64,000 nucleotides of DNA from Pseudomonas helleri (GCF_001043025.1 NZ_JYLD01000002.1:1-64000); one strand, 5' to 3'. Numbered from the stretch's first letter, positions 14,393-23,801 are shown. The notes: generated by a model not told the origin, from the sequence alone. Program-made: numbers and translations.

Positions 14393-17263
14393 CTAACCAT
14401 GCGCTGCTGCGATGATCAAGTCGGCAATGTGTTCAAGGGTTGGCTGTAATGTGCCTGAGCCAGTCAATGTCTCAATCAGGGAAAGATTGGTGGGGGATAC
14501 ATTGAGTTTTGTGCTCAATTGCATACGACGCAGCAAGGGCAATAACGCTGTAAAACTGCACGGAATGTGTTCGCCCATCAGCGCCCTGGTTTGTGCCAGT
14601 TGCCAACCGTGCAGGTCGCTGAGCAATTGCGCGGCGCCGTCGACCGTTAAATCCGGGTCACCCTCGGCCGCGCGCTTCAGGAATTCACGCGCTTCGGCCA
14701 CCGGACGAATCAATTGCAGTTGCCAGCGACGATAGCGCGACAACAGCAGCAGAAAACTCAGCGTTAACGTGGGCATCGTGTCTTGGCCTGTCAGCACCGA
14801 AGGCCTGACCGGCTCAACGCTGGGCATCAGCAGCGCCAAGTCCTGCTCGCCCAACTGAGCCCAATAGCAGACTTGGGCGAACTGCCTCGCCAAACAGGCG
14901 TACTGAACTATTTTGTCAGTACTGAATTTACTGTCTTGGCAAAATGCCTGGATATCAGCCCAAAAATTTAATAGGTCATATTCCAACAAATTTGGGTTCA
15001 TCATCCCGGCGACGGCGTCGACCCACATCAGCAGGGTCGCTGTGACATTGGGCTTCAAGCCAAACTCTGCTGCGAAATGGCGCGCCAGTTGAGCCTTTAT
15101 TGACGCGTCCTCTGTAAACCGTCGCTCAGGCGTGACCACTTCACGACCAGTCAGCGTGCTGTAAATATTATCGATAAAGGATTTCAGTTCATGAGTGAGC
15201 TGCACCGGATAGCGATTACTTGTCATCGCGACCAATGACGCGGGCTCCAATTGCTCGGCACTCATCCAGTCGACCAGATAACCCGTGCGGATCAAGACAC
15301 CGAGAGCAACGGCGCCAGGCCTTGGTTGAGCCAGCGCTTTAGCAATAGCATTGGGGCTGCCCATTAAGTCCCAAAGATACAAAGCCTCGAGCACACTCAG
15401 ACCAAATAATCGTGGAATCGCAACCAGCCGATACAGCGCTGAGATGTGCTCTAACTGCAGCACTGGTAATACCGCCCCGGTAATACCTGGCAAGTAACCC
15501 GCCAGCAAAACAAGCGCACCGTCATCAATCTGCAGGCCTTGGCACAGCGCTGCGCGCACCTTCATAGAGGTGGCGTCTGGCGTTTCAGACGTACCACTGA
15601 AGGAAATATTGATTTTCCCGATCAAGTCAGCCTGACCAAACAGGGAACGATAAAACGATAACGTGCCCGTGGCATGGAAGGTGTTGATCACACCCAGGCA
15701 GGCGGCAAAACCATTCACCGTCATGCCATACCGCTTGCGCAGTGGCATATAGACTGCGAGTGCCTGCAGCGTCTGCGTCAATGGGTGAGCCGTTATATCT
15801 TCGTTGGCCTGACTGATCAGCCAGTCCAGTTCTGCGAACGACAATACCTTCAGATGTCGCTGCAGCCGAACCAGGCGATTGAGACGTTCGAAAGCACGGC
15901 CATTACGGTTGTACAAACCACTGTTTGAGGGGCTGTTTATTGGCGCAGGCACTTCCTGACCGAGCGCTGCGCCGACGTACCAATAGAAGGGTTTGGCTGC
16001 GGCCGGATCACCGTCGTCCCAGCCATTGATATAGCGTGCACCGTAGGTTTGAGGTGGGACAATAATGACCTGCTTACTCACCATGATCGTAATCGGTTCA
16101 CGTCGTTGTTCAGGGTCACTTTCCAAGAGCAGCGTGGTCTCATCCTCATAATAAGGCCCCGCCCCTAATCCCTCTAAAATAGTGTCTTCAGGCAGTTTAA
16201 GGGCCTTTTGAAAATCCGATGCGAAACGCATGCTAGTAATACTAGGGCGACCAAAGTATCTGGCCACACTTGCGTCAGATGTATTGCGCTGTTCAGTCAG
16301 TATGTTGACTAACTCCGGGGACATTCCCAACGCATCACGCGCATAAGCAACAGGCATTCTCGTTGCCCAGCTCAACAGTTCAAGATCCCGGTTTAACGCC
16401 GCGCCCTCGAAATCCCCCAATACCGACCAAATATCCACGGGGCTATTTTTACGGGCTGCCAGCCCCTGAAAAATTCTTTCGCTGGCATGGTTATAAGGCA
16501 GATTCATCGGATAAACCGTCGTACGCAGTAATTCGTCAGCATCACCTTCTACACCGGCATCGAGCACTTCCAGGGTCAGAGCCAGCGTCGAGATTTCTTC
16601 ATGCAAATTGGCGTCGTTCAGGGTCAGCGAGCCCAGATCAGGGCGCCGATTATCTAACTGCAGGCCATGCGCAACAGGGTGCAGCGGCTTGGCGGCACGA
16701 TACAGATCAGTCAGATAACTGGCCGGGGAAAACAACGAACCTACCGAGTCAGGGTGAGCAAACTCAGTGCCACTGGCCGGCTCGAACCAATCTTCATAGT
16801 TGCCGCCACCACCGAGTGAACGCTGCATCAAGGTACGGTTGTAATGCACACCCAACTTGCTCAAGCCTCGCATGGCAGGCTCGCTCCGCGCGCACAATTG
16901 AGCATAGAGCCGCGTCAGAGAGGCCGCCCGGCTTTGCGCTTGCTCATAAAAATCTACTGCTTGGTGATGTTGCAACCCCAGCGCGGGTTGTTGCAGCAAG
17001 TGAGCAACAACCTGGGTACGACCACGACGAACCACCTCAAACACGGAAGTAAAACCTAGCCGGGTGAGCTGTTGGTTGAACGCTTGCAACGCGTCACGAG
17101 CCACAGCACTGCGTTCCGGAATGGGCGCCGCTTGGACAGTGTCGTTTGTCTTGATTTTTTTAGACTTTTGCGGCGTGCTTGTGGCCTTCTTTCCTTTGTT
17201 AGCTGACTTTTTGTCTGTGTCTTTTTTTGTAGTGGGTTTTTCGGACGACTTTTTCCCAACCAT
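14393..17263 (-). CDS. Tc toxin subunit A, N-terminal half (TcaA/TccA-like, VRP1 domain)
   Basis: This protein of about 956 residues carries the virulence-plasmid A (VRP1) signature of TcA N-termini: GSLFSPASYLTDLYRAA, DNRRPDLGSLTLNDANLHEEISTL and PYNHASERIFQGL. It would form the outer shell and receptor-facing part of the toxin together with the TcaB-like chain. Its first 40 residues are an odd lysine/serine/threonine-rich tract (many KK and TKK pairs, 17165-17263) with no signal peptide, unlike the rest of the protein. I start at the ATG at 17263, nine bases after GGGA; an ATG at 17272 and a TTG at 17278 are alternatives. It is probably co-transcribed with the downstream gene and divergent from metR. 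Confidence 0.85.
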   Translation of the reverse strand: MVGKKSSEKPTTKKDTDKKSANKGKKATSTPQKSKKIKTNDTVQAAPIPERSAVARDALQAFNQQLTRLGFTSVFEVVRRGRTQVVAHLLQQPALGLQHHQAVDFYEQAQSRAASLTRLYAQLCARSEPAMRGLSKLGVHYNRTLMQRSLGGGGNYEDWFEPASGTEFAHPDSVGSLFSPASYLTDLYRAAKPLHPVAHGLQLDNRRPDLGSLTLNDANLHEEISTLALTLEVLDAGVEGDADELLRTTVYPMNLPYNHASERIFQGLAARKNSPVDIWSVLGDFEGAALNRDLELLSWATRMPVAYARDALGMSPELVNILTEQRNTSDASVARYFGRPSITSMRFASDFQKALKLPEDTILEGLGAGPYYEDETTLLLESDPEQRREPITIMVSKQVIIVPPQTYGARYINGWDDGDPAAAKPFYWYVGAALGQEVPAPINSPSNSGLYNRNGRAFERLNRLVRLQRHLKVLSFAELDWLISQANEDITAHPLTQTLQALAVYMPLRKRYGMTVNGFAACLGVINTFHATGTLSFYRSLFGQADLIGKINISFSGTSETPDATSMKVRAALCQGLQIDDGALVLLAGYLPGITGAVLPVLQLEHISALYRLVAIPRLFGLSVLEALYLWDLMGSPNAIAKALAQPRPGAVALGVLIRTGYLVDWMSAEQLEPASLVAMTSNRYPVQLTHELKSFIDNIYSTLTGREVVTPERRFTEDASIKAQLARHFAAEFGLKPNVTATLLMWVDAVAGMMNPNLLEYDLLNFWADIQAFCQDSKFSTDKIVQYACLARQFAQVCYWAQLGEQDLALLMPSVEPVRPSVLTGQDTMPTLTLSFLLLLSRYRRWQLQLIRPVAEAREFLKRAAEGDPDLTVDGAAQLLSDLHGWQLAQTRALMGEHIPCSFTALLPLLRRMQLSTKLNVSPTNLSLIETLTGSGTLQPTLEHIADLIIAAAHG

Positions 17264-17581
17264 CACTAACATTCCCAATTGGCGGCTTAATTAACCCCCG
17301 TAGGCTTTACCTCTGCTATTCGTAGAGGTGGCAGCACATAAATCGGAGGCAGGCTCTGCTGAGAGTGATTAAGCAATGCACAAAGGGGCTTGCCTACTGT
17401 AAGAAATGACAGTACTGCATACCACTTATCAGAAACCCTGGGGAAGGTGTACGGGCACTAGTGGGGACCCGATCGGCATACCGCTCCACCCCGTCAGTCA
17501 TGCGTCTTATCGACACCCACGGCAACATGAGACAAACTCAACGCTTTCGTGTTGATCATCAAGTTTACTCATGGAGTCACC
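17264..17581. other. Divergent intergenic region, tcaA-like / metR
   Basis: About 318 bases separate the TcA gene (minus) from metR (plus) and must hold both promoters. I see no clear coding frame and no convincing -35/-10 pair. The imperfect dyad TTGATCATCAA lies at 17552-17562, just upstream of metR, where an autoregulatory LysR site could be. Confidence 0.4.
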
Positions 17582-18499
17582 GTGCTGGAAATTCGTCACC
17601 TCAAAACCCTGCACGCTTTACGCGAGTCCGACAGCCTGGTTGAAGCGGCCGAGCGCTTGCACCTGACTCAATCTGCGCTGTCTCATCAATTCAAAGAATT
17701 GGAAGAGCGCATGGGCATGCCGCTCTTTGTGCGCAAGACCAAACCCGTGCGTTTCACCAGCAGCGGGTTGCGTCTGCTGCAACTGGCTGACGCCATGCTG
17801 CCATTGCTGCGTGCGGCTGAACGCGATATCACACGGCTGGTGGGCGGCACAGCCGGGCGCTTGCACATGGCGATTGAATGCCACAGTTGCTTCCAGTGGC
17901 TGATGCCCACCATCGACCAGTTCCGCGATGCCTGGCCTGAAGTTGAACTCGACCTGGCGTCGGGCTTTGCTTTCGCGCCTCTGCCAGCGTTGGCACGGGG
18001 TGATCTGGACCTGGTGGTGACGTCAGACCCGCAAGAAATCGCCGGGCTGACTTACGTGCCGCTGTTTACCTACGAAGCCATGCTGGCGGTGGCCAACCAA
18101 CATCCGCTGGCCAGCAAACCGTTTATCGTGCCTGAAGACCTGAGCACAGAAATCCTCATCACCTACCCGGTGGAGCGTGACCGCCTCGACATCTTCACCC
18201 GCTTCCTGGAGCCTGCGGATATTGAACCGGCACACGTGCGGACTTCTGAACTGACGGTGATGATGATGCAGTTGGTGGCCAGTGGCCGAGGCGTGTGCGG
18301 GATGCCGCATTGGGCGCTGCATGAATACAGCTCACGGGGCTATGTGCAGGCCAAGCGCCTGGGTGAGAAAGGCTTGTTCGCCACGCTGTATGCCGCTGTG
18401 CGCACCGACATGCTGGATGCGCCCTACATGCGCGACTTCTTGCTGACCGCAAAAGACACGTCGTTCTCGACGCTGGATGGCGTGAGCGCGGTGAAATAA
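17582..18499 (+). CDS. metR: MetR, LysR-type regulator of methionine biosynthesis
   Basis: This 305-residue LysR regulator has an N-terminal winged helix-turn-helix (EAAERLHLTQSALSHQFKELEERMGMPLFVR) followed by a periplasmic-binding-protein-like effector domain. The N-terminus VLEIRHLKTLHALRESDSLVEAA and GFAFAPLPALARGDLDLVVTSDP are characteristic of MetR, which activates met genes with homocysteine as coeffector. I chose GTG 17582, with GGAG at 17573-17576, over the longer open frame from 17549. No met gene is adjacent here; a Tc toxin gene is divergent. Confidence 0.85.
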   Translation: MLEIRHLKTLHALRESDSLVEAAERLHLTQSALSHQFKELEERMGMPLFVRKTKPVRFTSSGLRLLQLADAMLPLLRAAERDITRLVGGTAGRLHMAIECHSCFQWLMPTIDQFRDAWPEVELDLASGFAFAPLPALARGDLDLVVTSDPQEIAGLTYVPLFTYEAMLAVANQHPLASKPFIVPEDLSTEILITYPVERDRLDIFTRFLEPADIEPAHVRTSELTVMMMQLVASGRGVCGMPHWALHEYSSRGYVQAKRLGEKGLFATLYAAVRTDMLDAPYMRDFLLTAKDTSFSTLDGVSAVK

Positions 18500-18514
18500 A
18501 GCACCGCCACCGCC

Positions 18515-18556
18515 TGTAGGAGCGAGCTTGCCTCGCGATCTTTTGATCTTGATCTA
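18515..18556. repeat. REP half-element (single arm)
   Basis: TGTAGGAGCGAGCTTGCCTCGCGATC followed by TTTTGATC is one arm of the REP family found as doublets at 36184, 39400, 58293 and 62533. Here the opposite arm is missing. Confidence 0.8.
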
Positions 18557-18610
18557 AGAGCCCCCTCACCACGCCTCTCCCGAAGGAGAGGGAACCGATT
18601 GGGGGATGCT
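18557..18610. repeat. CCCCTCACC...GAGAGGGAACCGA dispersed repeat, single copy
   Basis: This stretch has CCCCTCACC, the hairpin CCTCTCCCGAAGGAGAGG and AACCGATTGGGGGAT. The same motif starts the bipartite repeat at 53945-54122. The two copies share order and spacing, so this is a dispersed intergenic element, not chance. Confidence 0.65.
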
Positions 18611-18683
18611 GAAGATACTCGCTGTCCTGTTTGATGCGCGACAGCGCGGCGTCGAAGACGCGGCGGCCCCCTCGCTCCTGCCG

Positions 18684-19193
18684 TTATTCCTCCGGCGTCG
18701 TCAGACGCCGCATATGCACGCGGTCGTAATAGTCTTCGCCAACCCGAATCGCGCTGTCTTCCAGCCCCGATTGCTCAAACCCGCAACGCCGATACAGTGC
18801 CAGCGCCGCCGTGCTGTTGGCACTCACGGTCAATTCAACCACTTTGATATCAGGTTCTTGTTCGGCCAGCGACAGCACGGCCTGCACCAGTTGCTCGCCC
18901 ACTCCCTGCTCGCGAAAGGCGTGGGGTACGTACAGGCCAAACAACGTGGCCTTGTGCTGCGCGTCTTCCCAGGGCTCAAATGCCAACCCGACAATGCCCA
19001 CCAGTTGCGCGTCAATAAAAGCACCAAACAGGGCGCTTAACTCGTCATCCAATTGCCCTTCCCACCAGCTCAGCGGCAATTCCTCACGATCAGCAATACC
19101 AGACACAAAGGCCTCAGGGTGCAGCGAGTACGCCTCCAGCATCAACTGGCGATAAGCCTTGGCGTAGGAGGGATCAAGCAGTTCAATAGCCAT
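18684..19193 (-). CDS. GNAT family N-acetyltransferase
   Basis: This 169-residue single-domain GNAT protein has the acetyl-CoA binding motif A visible as LYVPHAFREQGVGEQLVQAVLSLA (variant of Q/R-x-x-G-x-G/A) and the motif B-like NSTAALALYRRCGFE near the C-terminus. The substrate is unknown. The ATG at 19193 begins MAIELLDP; the upstream TTG at 19208 adds five residues. It is last in a likely Nudix-LysE-GNAT operon, 15 bases after lysE. Confidence 0.85.
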   Translation of the reverse strand: MAIELLDPSYAKAYRQLMLEAYSLHPEAFVSGIADREELPLSWWEGQLDDELSALFGAFIDAQLVGIVGLAFEPWEDAQHKATLFGLYVPHAFREQGVGEQLVQAVLSLAEQEPDIKVVELTVSANSTAALALYRRCGFEQSGLEDSAIRVGEDYYDRVHMRRLTTPEE

Positions 19194-19208
19194 TACGGTG
19201 GGTCCCAA

Positions 19209-19847
19209 TCAAACGGTTTTACGTTGTTCCAACAGCAGCCTGATCGCCAGCCCCGCCAATACAAAACCCATCACAAAACGTTGCGCGATCAGCCACGTGG
19301 GGTTGCGCGCAAACCACACGGCGATACCGGAAGCGAACAAAGCGATCAGCAGGTTAACGCTGAAGCTGACCGTGATTTGAGTAAAGCCCAGCACCAGGCT
19401 CTGGATAAACACCGAGCCATGCTCAGGGGTGATGAACTGCGGGAATATCGAGAGGTAAAACATCGCCACCTTGGGGTTCAGCACACTGGTCATAAACCCC
19501 ATCAGCATCAGCTTTGGTGTTGAATCCGGCGCCAAGTCACGCGCTTCGAACGGCGAGCGCGCACCAGGTTTCAAGGCTTGCCAGGCCATCCACAACAGGT
19601 ACAGCGCGCCTGCCCATTTCAACGCTTCATAAGCCATCGGCACGGCCAGAAAAACGGCTGTCAGCCCCGCTGCCGCAGCAAACATATGCACGAAGAAACC
19701 GGCCACTACACCGACCAGAGAAGTGATCCCTGCTTTACGCCCCTGACAGATCGAACGTGAAATCAGGTAAATCATGTTCGGCCCTGGCGTCAGCACCATC
19801 AGCAAACAGGCCGCAGCAAAAATCAGCAGATCATGAGCAGGAATCAT
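19209..19847 (-). CDS. LysE family exporter
   Basis: This 212-residue inner-membrane protein has about six helices. The LysE/RhtB signature VLTPGPNMIYLISRSICQGRKAG lies near the N-terminus and SVLNPKVAMFYLSIFPQFI in the middle. The family exports amino acids such as lysine, threonine, homoserine or cysteine; the substrate here cannot be told. It lies between a Nudix hydrolase gene upstream (21-base gap) and a GNAT gene downstream. Confidence 0.9.
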   Translation of the reverse strand: MIPAHDLLIFAAACLLMVLTPGPNMIYLISRSICQGRKAGITSLVGVVAGFFVHMFAAAAGLTAVFLAVPMAYEALKWAGALYLLWMAWQALKPGARSPFEARDLAPDSTPKLMLMGFMTSVLNPKVAMFYLSIFPQFITPEHGSVFIQSLVLGFTQITVSFSVNLLIALFASGIAVWFARNPTWLIAQRFVMGFVLAGLAIRLLLEQRKTV

Positions 19848-19868
19848 GGGCAGTCCTTGGGTGTGATA

Positions 19869-20273
19869 TCAGGCCATCGATTGGCGATAAAACGGCAGGA
19901 TCAAGTCACGTGTCAAGGGTGCCAGAATCAGGTCGCCATCGGTTACCGGATCAATCCAGCGCACCTCCTCAATCTCGGCGGCCGGGCTGACCGGCTCGTC
20001 GATGGTGACCTGGAACAACTCGGCCTCCACGGTATATCCCGGCTCGTTGACCGCAGGCGCCGAAAAGTTACCCAGGTATACGGCGTCCGAGGGCTCAATG
20101 ATCAGGCCAAGCTCCTCGTGCAGCTCACGGGCCAAGGCCTCGGCAGGCTGCTCGCCTGCATCAATCTTGCCGCCAGGTTGCATGAAAGCCTGAGTGCCGC
20201 GCTTGCGTACGAGCAAGGTCTGGCCATTGGGCTCGATCAACAAAGCAGCAGCAATACGGATGGTTTTGGACAT
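19869..20273 (-). CDS. Nudix hydrolase
   Basis: This 134-residue protein has a perfect Nudix box, GKIDAGEQPAEALARELHEELGL (G-x5-E-x7-REU-x-EE-x-GU), at about residues 38-60. It would hydrolyse a nucleoside diphosphate linked to another moiety, possibly an oxidised nucleotide. I use the ATG at 20273 (MSKTIRIAAAL); the frame runs 13 residues further upstream but with non-homologous residues. First gene of the presumed operon with lysE and the GNAT gene. Confidence 0.88.
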   Translation of the reverse strand: MSKTIRIAAALLIEPNGQTLLVRKRGTQAFMQPGGKIDAGEQPAEALARELHEELGLIIEPSDAVYLGNFSAPAVNEPGYTVEAELFQVTIDEPVSPAAEIEEVRWIDPVTDGDLILAPLTRDLILPFYRQSMA

Positions 20274-20403
20274 GAAAAAAGACGCCTTGAACACAAAGGC
20301 GGCAAGGATCACACGAGTCTCAAGTCGACCACAACCCGTGCATTATCGAGCGCTGTAGTCAACACACTGGACCGCTCCCTGAATGATTGCAGTGTTGTTT
20401 TCG

Positions 20404-20709
20404 TCAGGCGCAATGGACTACTTTCTCGACTTCTCTTTCAATCTGCGCCCCTTTTGCAATTTCAGCGGTGCGCAGGTCGTAAGCTGTTTGCAGATTCAGC
20501 CAAAATTGCGCCGACGTGTCCAAGGCGATAGCCAAGCGCAACGCCACATCTGCGCTAATGCCACGACGCATCAATACAATTTCATTCACTGTCGGTGCAG
20601 AAACCCGTAAGGCTCGTGCCAGTGCAGCGGCTGTCAGGCCAAGCGGATCCAGATACTCCTCCTTGAGAATCTCTCCGGGATGTATGGGCCGCATGCCGTT
20701 TTTAAACAT
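20404..20709 (-). CDS. higA: HigA-family antitoxin
   Basis: This 101-residue protein has the HigA/VapI signature: MRPIHPGEILKEEYLDPLGLT followed by a Cro/C1-type helix-turn-helix (AAALARALRVSAPTVNEIVLMRRGIS) and SAQFWLNLQTAYDL. It should neutralise the HigB toxin encoded eight bases upstream and repress the operon. Toxin-first order is typical of higBA. Confidence 0.93.
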   Translation of the reverse strand: MFKNGMRPIHPGEILKEEYLDPLGLTAAALARALRVSAPTVNEIVLMRRGISADVALRLAIALDTSAQFWLNLQTAYDLRTAEIAKGAQIEREVEKVVHCA

Positions 20710-20717
20710 GATTCACC

Positions 20718-20996
20718 TCAGTGGTAGTCCACAATTTCGACATTTTCCGCGCCGTTGGGGCCCCAAAAAAAACAGATCCGATACTGACCGTTGATTCGAA
20801 TACTGTATTGGCCTTCTCTATCCCCATACAGTGGCTCTAACCTGTTTCCAGGTGGCGAGCGCAAATCGGCGAGTTCAAGGGCAGCGTCCAGCATGATCAG
20901 TTTTCGCTCAACCACCGAAGCTATTGCGACCCACCGTCGGGTTCGGCCGGTCTCAAAAAAGATTCTGGTGTCTGCGCATCTGAAGCTTTTTATCAT
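20718..20996 (-). CDS. higB: HigB-family toxin (RelE-like mRNA interferase)
   Basis: This 92-residue RelE-superfamily toxin has the HigB sequence MIKSFRCADTRIFFETG at the start and the conserved PPGNRLEPLYGDREGQYSIRINGQYRICFFW core, ending VEIVDYH with the C-terminal catalytic-region His. HigB cleaves mRNA on the ribosome. It precedes higA and has an AT-rich operator-like palindrome right before its ATG. Confidence 0.93.
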   Translation of the reverse strand: MIKSFRCADTRIFFETGRTRRWVAIASVVERKLIMLDAALELADLRSPPGNRLEPLYGDREGQYSIRINGQYRICFFWGPNGAENVEIVDYH

Positions 20997-20997
20997 A

Positions 20998-21026
20998 ATT
21001 TAACGCTTAACGTTATTCGTTAATAA
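20998..21026. promoter_or_regulatory. Candidate HigA operator upstream of higBA
   Basis: TTAACG at 21000-21005 and CGTTAA at 21018-21023 are inverted copies, with the palindrome TAACGTTA at 21008-21015 between them. It starts two bases upstream of the higB ATG, where HigA or HigBA autorepression is expected. Confidence 0.6.
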
Positions 21027-21104
21027 TCACTGTACTCTTAATCCCTCAACACCCGATGTACGAAAAGTCGACCAGCGACAGACGGCCCGCATAAATAGCA
21101 GCCA

Positions 21105-21139
21105 TAAAAAAGGGCCGCCTCATTATCTGAAGCGGCCCT
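21105..21139 (-). terminator. Rho-independent terminator of rpmE2
   Basis: Read on the minus strand, AGGGCCGC (21132-21139) pairs with GCGGCCCT (21111-21118) and is followed by a run of T. It lies just after the stop of rpmE2. Confidence 0.8.
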
Positions 21140-21160
21140 GAGGTAAATCAGCTGGCCTGA

Positions 21161-21430
21161 TTACGCTTCGGCTTTTTTGCCTGAGCCAAAGGTGGCGAAG
21201 CGTTTGTTGAACCCGGCGATCCGACCTTCGGACTGGGTCTTGCGCTGCTGGCCGGTGTATACCGGGTGGGAAGCGCTGGATACGTCAAGGGCCACGTAAG
21301 GGTAGGTGTTGCCGTCGCTGTGGGTGTGGCTGCGATCGGTGTCGACCGTGGAGCCAATCAGAAAGAAAACGTCAGCGGCGGTGTCGTGAAACAGTACGGT
21401 GCGGTAGTCGGGATGGATACCAGGTCTCAT
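21161..21430 (-). CDS. rpmE2: Ribosomal protein L31 type B (zinc-independent)
   Basis: This 89-residue type-B L31 starts [29 protein letters not shown] and has SHPVYTGQQ and [10 protein letters not shown]. It lacks the CxxC zinc ribbon of type-A L31, so it can replace it in ribosomes when zinc is scarce and free the zinc held there. A Zur-box-like palindrome lies about 31 bases before the ATG at 21430, fitting Zur control. The frame open to 21493 runs through that box and is not coding. Confidence 0.93.
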   Translation of the reverse strand: MRPGIHPDYRTVLFHDTAADVFFLIGSTVDTDRSHTHSDGNTYPYVALDVSSASHPVYTGQQRKTQSEGRIAGFNKRFATFGSGKKAEA

Positions 21431-21460
21431 AAAGCCTCCGGGGCGTCTGGGTGTTTTTGA

Positions 21461-21479
21461 TGTGTTATACAGTAACACA
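21461..21479. promoter_or_regulatory. Candidate Zur box upstream of rpmE2
   Basis: TGTGTTATACAGTAACACA has perfect 7-base arms (TGTGTTA / TAACACA) around ATACAG's core, i.e. GTTA-N5-TAAC, the core expected of proteobacterial Zur sites. The same core stands before the TonB receptor gene at 37264-37283. Confidence 0.75.
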
Positions 21480-21531
21480 AGAAAAACACCCAAACGAGAA
21501 CCGATTGCAATAAGGTTAGACCCAAGGCTTA

Positions 21532-22857
21532 TCAGGACGCTTCCTGGAAATCCATTTCCGGCGGTTGTTTAGTGAAGCCACGGGTCAGGAAGCCCAGGTA
21601 GATACAGCCAATCACCAGCCAGGTCAGGCCCAGGTAGATAGCCAGATGGTCAAGGCTGATCATCAACCACAGGTCTGCCAGCAGGCCGATGGTCGGGAAC
21701 ACCAGAAACAGCACAACTTCACGCAGACCACGGTTTTTGCCGCCGATCCAGTAGTGGAAGATCACCGACAGGTTCACCAGGGTGAACGCCAGGAACGCGC
21801 CGAAGTTGATGAACGATGTCGAGGTGGTCACGTCCAGTTTCAGCGCCAGCAAGGCAACCACAGCGCACAGCAGAATGCTGTTCACCGGCGTGCCGTATTT
21901 GGCGTGCAGGGTGCCGAAGAACGACTTGGGCAATACACCGTCACGGCCCATCGCAAACAGCAGGCGCGAGCCACTGGCCTGAGCCGACAGGCCCGAGGCA
22001 AATTGGCCGACGATCAAACCAATCATGAAGATCGACACAAACAGGTCGCCACCAATATTGCGGGCGATCTCGTAGGCCGCCGAGTCGACGTCCGCGAACT
22101 GGAACGATGGGTGAGCGATCTGCACGAAGTACGACACGCCAACAAAGATCAGCCCGCCGATCAAGGTGATCAGCATGATTGCCCGTGGAATGGTGCGACG
22201 TGCGTCGCGGGTTTCTTCAGTGAGGGTACTCACCGCATCAAAGCCCAGGAACGAATAGCAGGCGATGGCCGCACCGCTCATGATCAACGGCATTTGCATC
22301 TGGCCATTGAAGAACGGTTCGATGGTCCACAACGGCTTGCTGGCGTCACCGCCGATGTAATGCACACACAACGCCACAAACGCGATCAGCACCAGCGCTT
22401 GTACCAGCATCAGCAAGGCGTTGACACCGTTGGCCAACTTAAGGCCGACGATGTTGATCAGGCTGGTAATGCCGATAAAGGCCAAGACCCAAATCCACTG
22501 CGGCACCGCAGGGAACGCCGAGTGCAGGTACGCAGCGCCGATCAGCCAGATGGCCATGGGCAAGAACAGGTAGTCGAGCAGCACCGCCCAACCGGCGATA
22601 AAGCCAAGCTTGGGGCTGATGGCCTTGCGCACGTAGGTGTAAGCGGAACCGGCCACCGGAAAGGCCGAAGCCATACGCCCGTAACTCATGGCGGTGAAGA
22701 ACATCGCCACCAGGGCAGCCAGGTACGCGGCCGGCACCATGCCGCCGGTGGATTGCGCCAGAATGCCGAACGTGCCGAGCACGATGATCGGTGTCATATA
22801 GGCGATGCCAAACAGCACCACCGACCCTAGCGACAGGGTGCGTTGCAAACGAGCCAT
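21532..22857 (-). CDS. APC family permease (putrescine importer-like)
   Basis: This 441-residue protein has twelve predicted helices and belongs to the amino acid-polyamine-organocation superfamily. [21 protein letters not shown] in helix 1, [14 protein letters not shown] and [23 protein letters not shown] are close to the putrescine importers PuuP/PlaP. The nitrilase-family gene upstream on the same strand suggests that it imports an amine, amide or amino acid that the hydrolase processes. The substrate is not proven by sequence. Start [11 protein letters not shown] at 22857. Confidence 0.85.
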   Translation of the reverse strand: MARLQRTLSLGSVVLFGIAYMTPIIVLGTFGILAQSTGGMVPAAYLAALVAMFFTAMSYGRMASAFPVAGSAYTYVRKAISPKLGFIAGWAVLLDYLFLPMAIWLIGAAYLHSAFPAVPQWIWVLAFIGITSLINIVGLKLANGVNALLMLVQALVLIAFVALCVHYIGGDASKPLWTIEPFFNGQMQMPLIMSGAAIACYSFLGFDAVSTLTEETRDARRTIPRAIMLITLIGGLIFVGVSYFVQIAHPSFQFADVDSAAYEIARNIGGDLFVSIFMIGLIVGQFASGLSAQASGSRLLFAMGRDGVLPKSFFGTLHAKYGTPVNSILLCAVVALLALKLDVTTSTSFINFGAFLAFTLVNLSVIFHYWIGGKNRGLREVVLFLVFPTIGLLADLWLMISLDHLAIYLGLTWLVIGCIYLGFLTRGFTKQPPEMDFQEAS

Positions 22858-22982
22858 GGGTGAATCTCCGCGCGATTATTGGTTTTATGGCAGAACTGAA
22901 AGTCGGTGAAGCTGTTTTTTTTTATGGTCGAGCATTCCCGCGCACCGCGCAGGAAGGTCGCCTTGGACGCTCCGCGTCCCAA

Positions 22983-23801
22983 TTACGCAGGGATCAACAG
23001 CTCCCGTGTCCCGTCAGCGCGCTCGATTACCTCACCCGGTAATTTCAAGCGCTGGTCGTCCAGGTAGCGGTAGTCCTTGCGAGCCGCTTTCAATTGCGCC
23101 AGATCCAGCTCTACGCGGAATTGGCCTTCTTCACGCCCTGCTTCAAACAGCAGCGTGCCGAATGGGTCCACCAGGGCGCTACCGCCCGCAAACAGCAGCC
23201 CGCCATCGCCCTCTTCCACCCGGTTGACCATCAGCGCGAACGCCTGGTTTTCCTGGGCGCGGGCCATGATTGAGGTGCGGTGCGTCGGACCGTACGGGTC
23301 CATGTTGCCGTTGGTGACGATGAGCAGTTCGGTGCCCAGTTGCGCCAGGGCACGGGCGCTCTCCGGGAACTCGATGTCGTAGCAGATCAGCAGGCCGACG
23401 CGCACGCCGTTCCACACGCAGGTGCTGTAGCGGTCGCCAGCGTTGAATACGCCACGGTCCGAGGCCCACAGGTGGGTCTTGCGATAACGCAAGGCCACGC
23501 CTTCGGGGGTGATCATCAGCGTGGTGTTGTAGAATTTGCCGTCGTCGTTTTCGGCCATACCGATGACCACGGCAATATTGCGCGCTTTGGCGGCCTGAAT
23601 AATGGCCTGCACAGTCGGGCCGTCGATCGATTCGGCAACCGCTGCTACTGTTTCGGCAGAGGGGAAACCCATCAGGTGCGTTTCCGGGAACACGATCAAC
23701 TGTGTGTCAGCCGCGCACGCTGCAATGGACGCAAGGGCCCGTTCAAGGTTGTAGGCGGTGCCGTTGTCACGGCCTGCCAATTGAGCAAATTCGACCTTCA
23801 T
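22983..23801 (-). CDS. Carbon-nitrogen hydrolase (nitrilase superfamily amidase)
   Basis: This 272-residue protein has the Glu-Lys-Cys triad of the nitrilase superfamily in order: FPETHL (Glu, about residue 40), RYRKTHLW (Lys, about 110) and VGLLICYDIEFPE (Cys, about 143). It fits the aliphatic amidase or omega-amidase-like branches, not true nitrilases. It lies 125 bases upstream of the APC permease gene on the same strand and is divergent from a LuxR-type regulator, which probably controls both. Substrate unknown. Confidence 0.85.
   Translation of the reverse strand: MKVEFAQLAGRDNGTAYNLERALASIAACAADTQLIVFPETHLMGFPSAETVAAVAESIDGPTVQAIIQAAKARNIAVVIGMAENDDGKFYNTTLMITPEGVALRYRKTHLWASDRGVFNAGDRYSTCVWNGVRVGLLICYDIEFPESARALAQLGTELLIVTNGNMDPYGPTHRTSIMARAQENQAFALMVNRVEEGDGGLLFAGGSALVDPFGTLLFEAGREEGQFRVELDLAQLKAARKDYRYLDDQRLKLPGEVIERADGTRELLIPA

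Noticed and set aside
10325..17263. Prophage or IS origin of the Tc genes
   Set aside because: No integrase, transposase or phage structural gene is near; only base composition suggests transfer.
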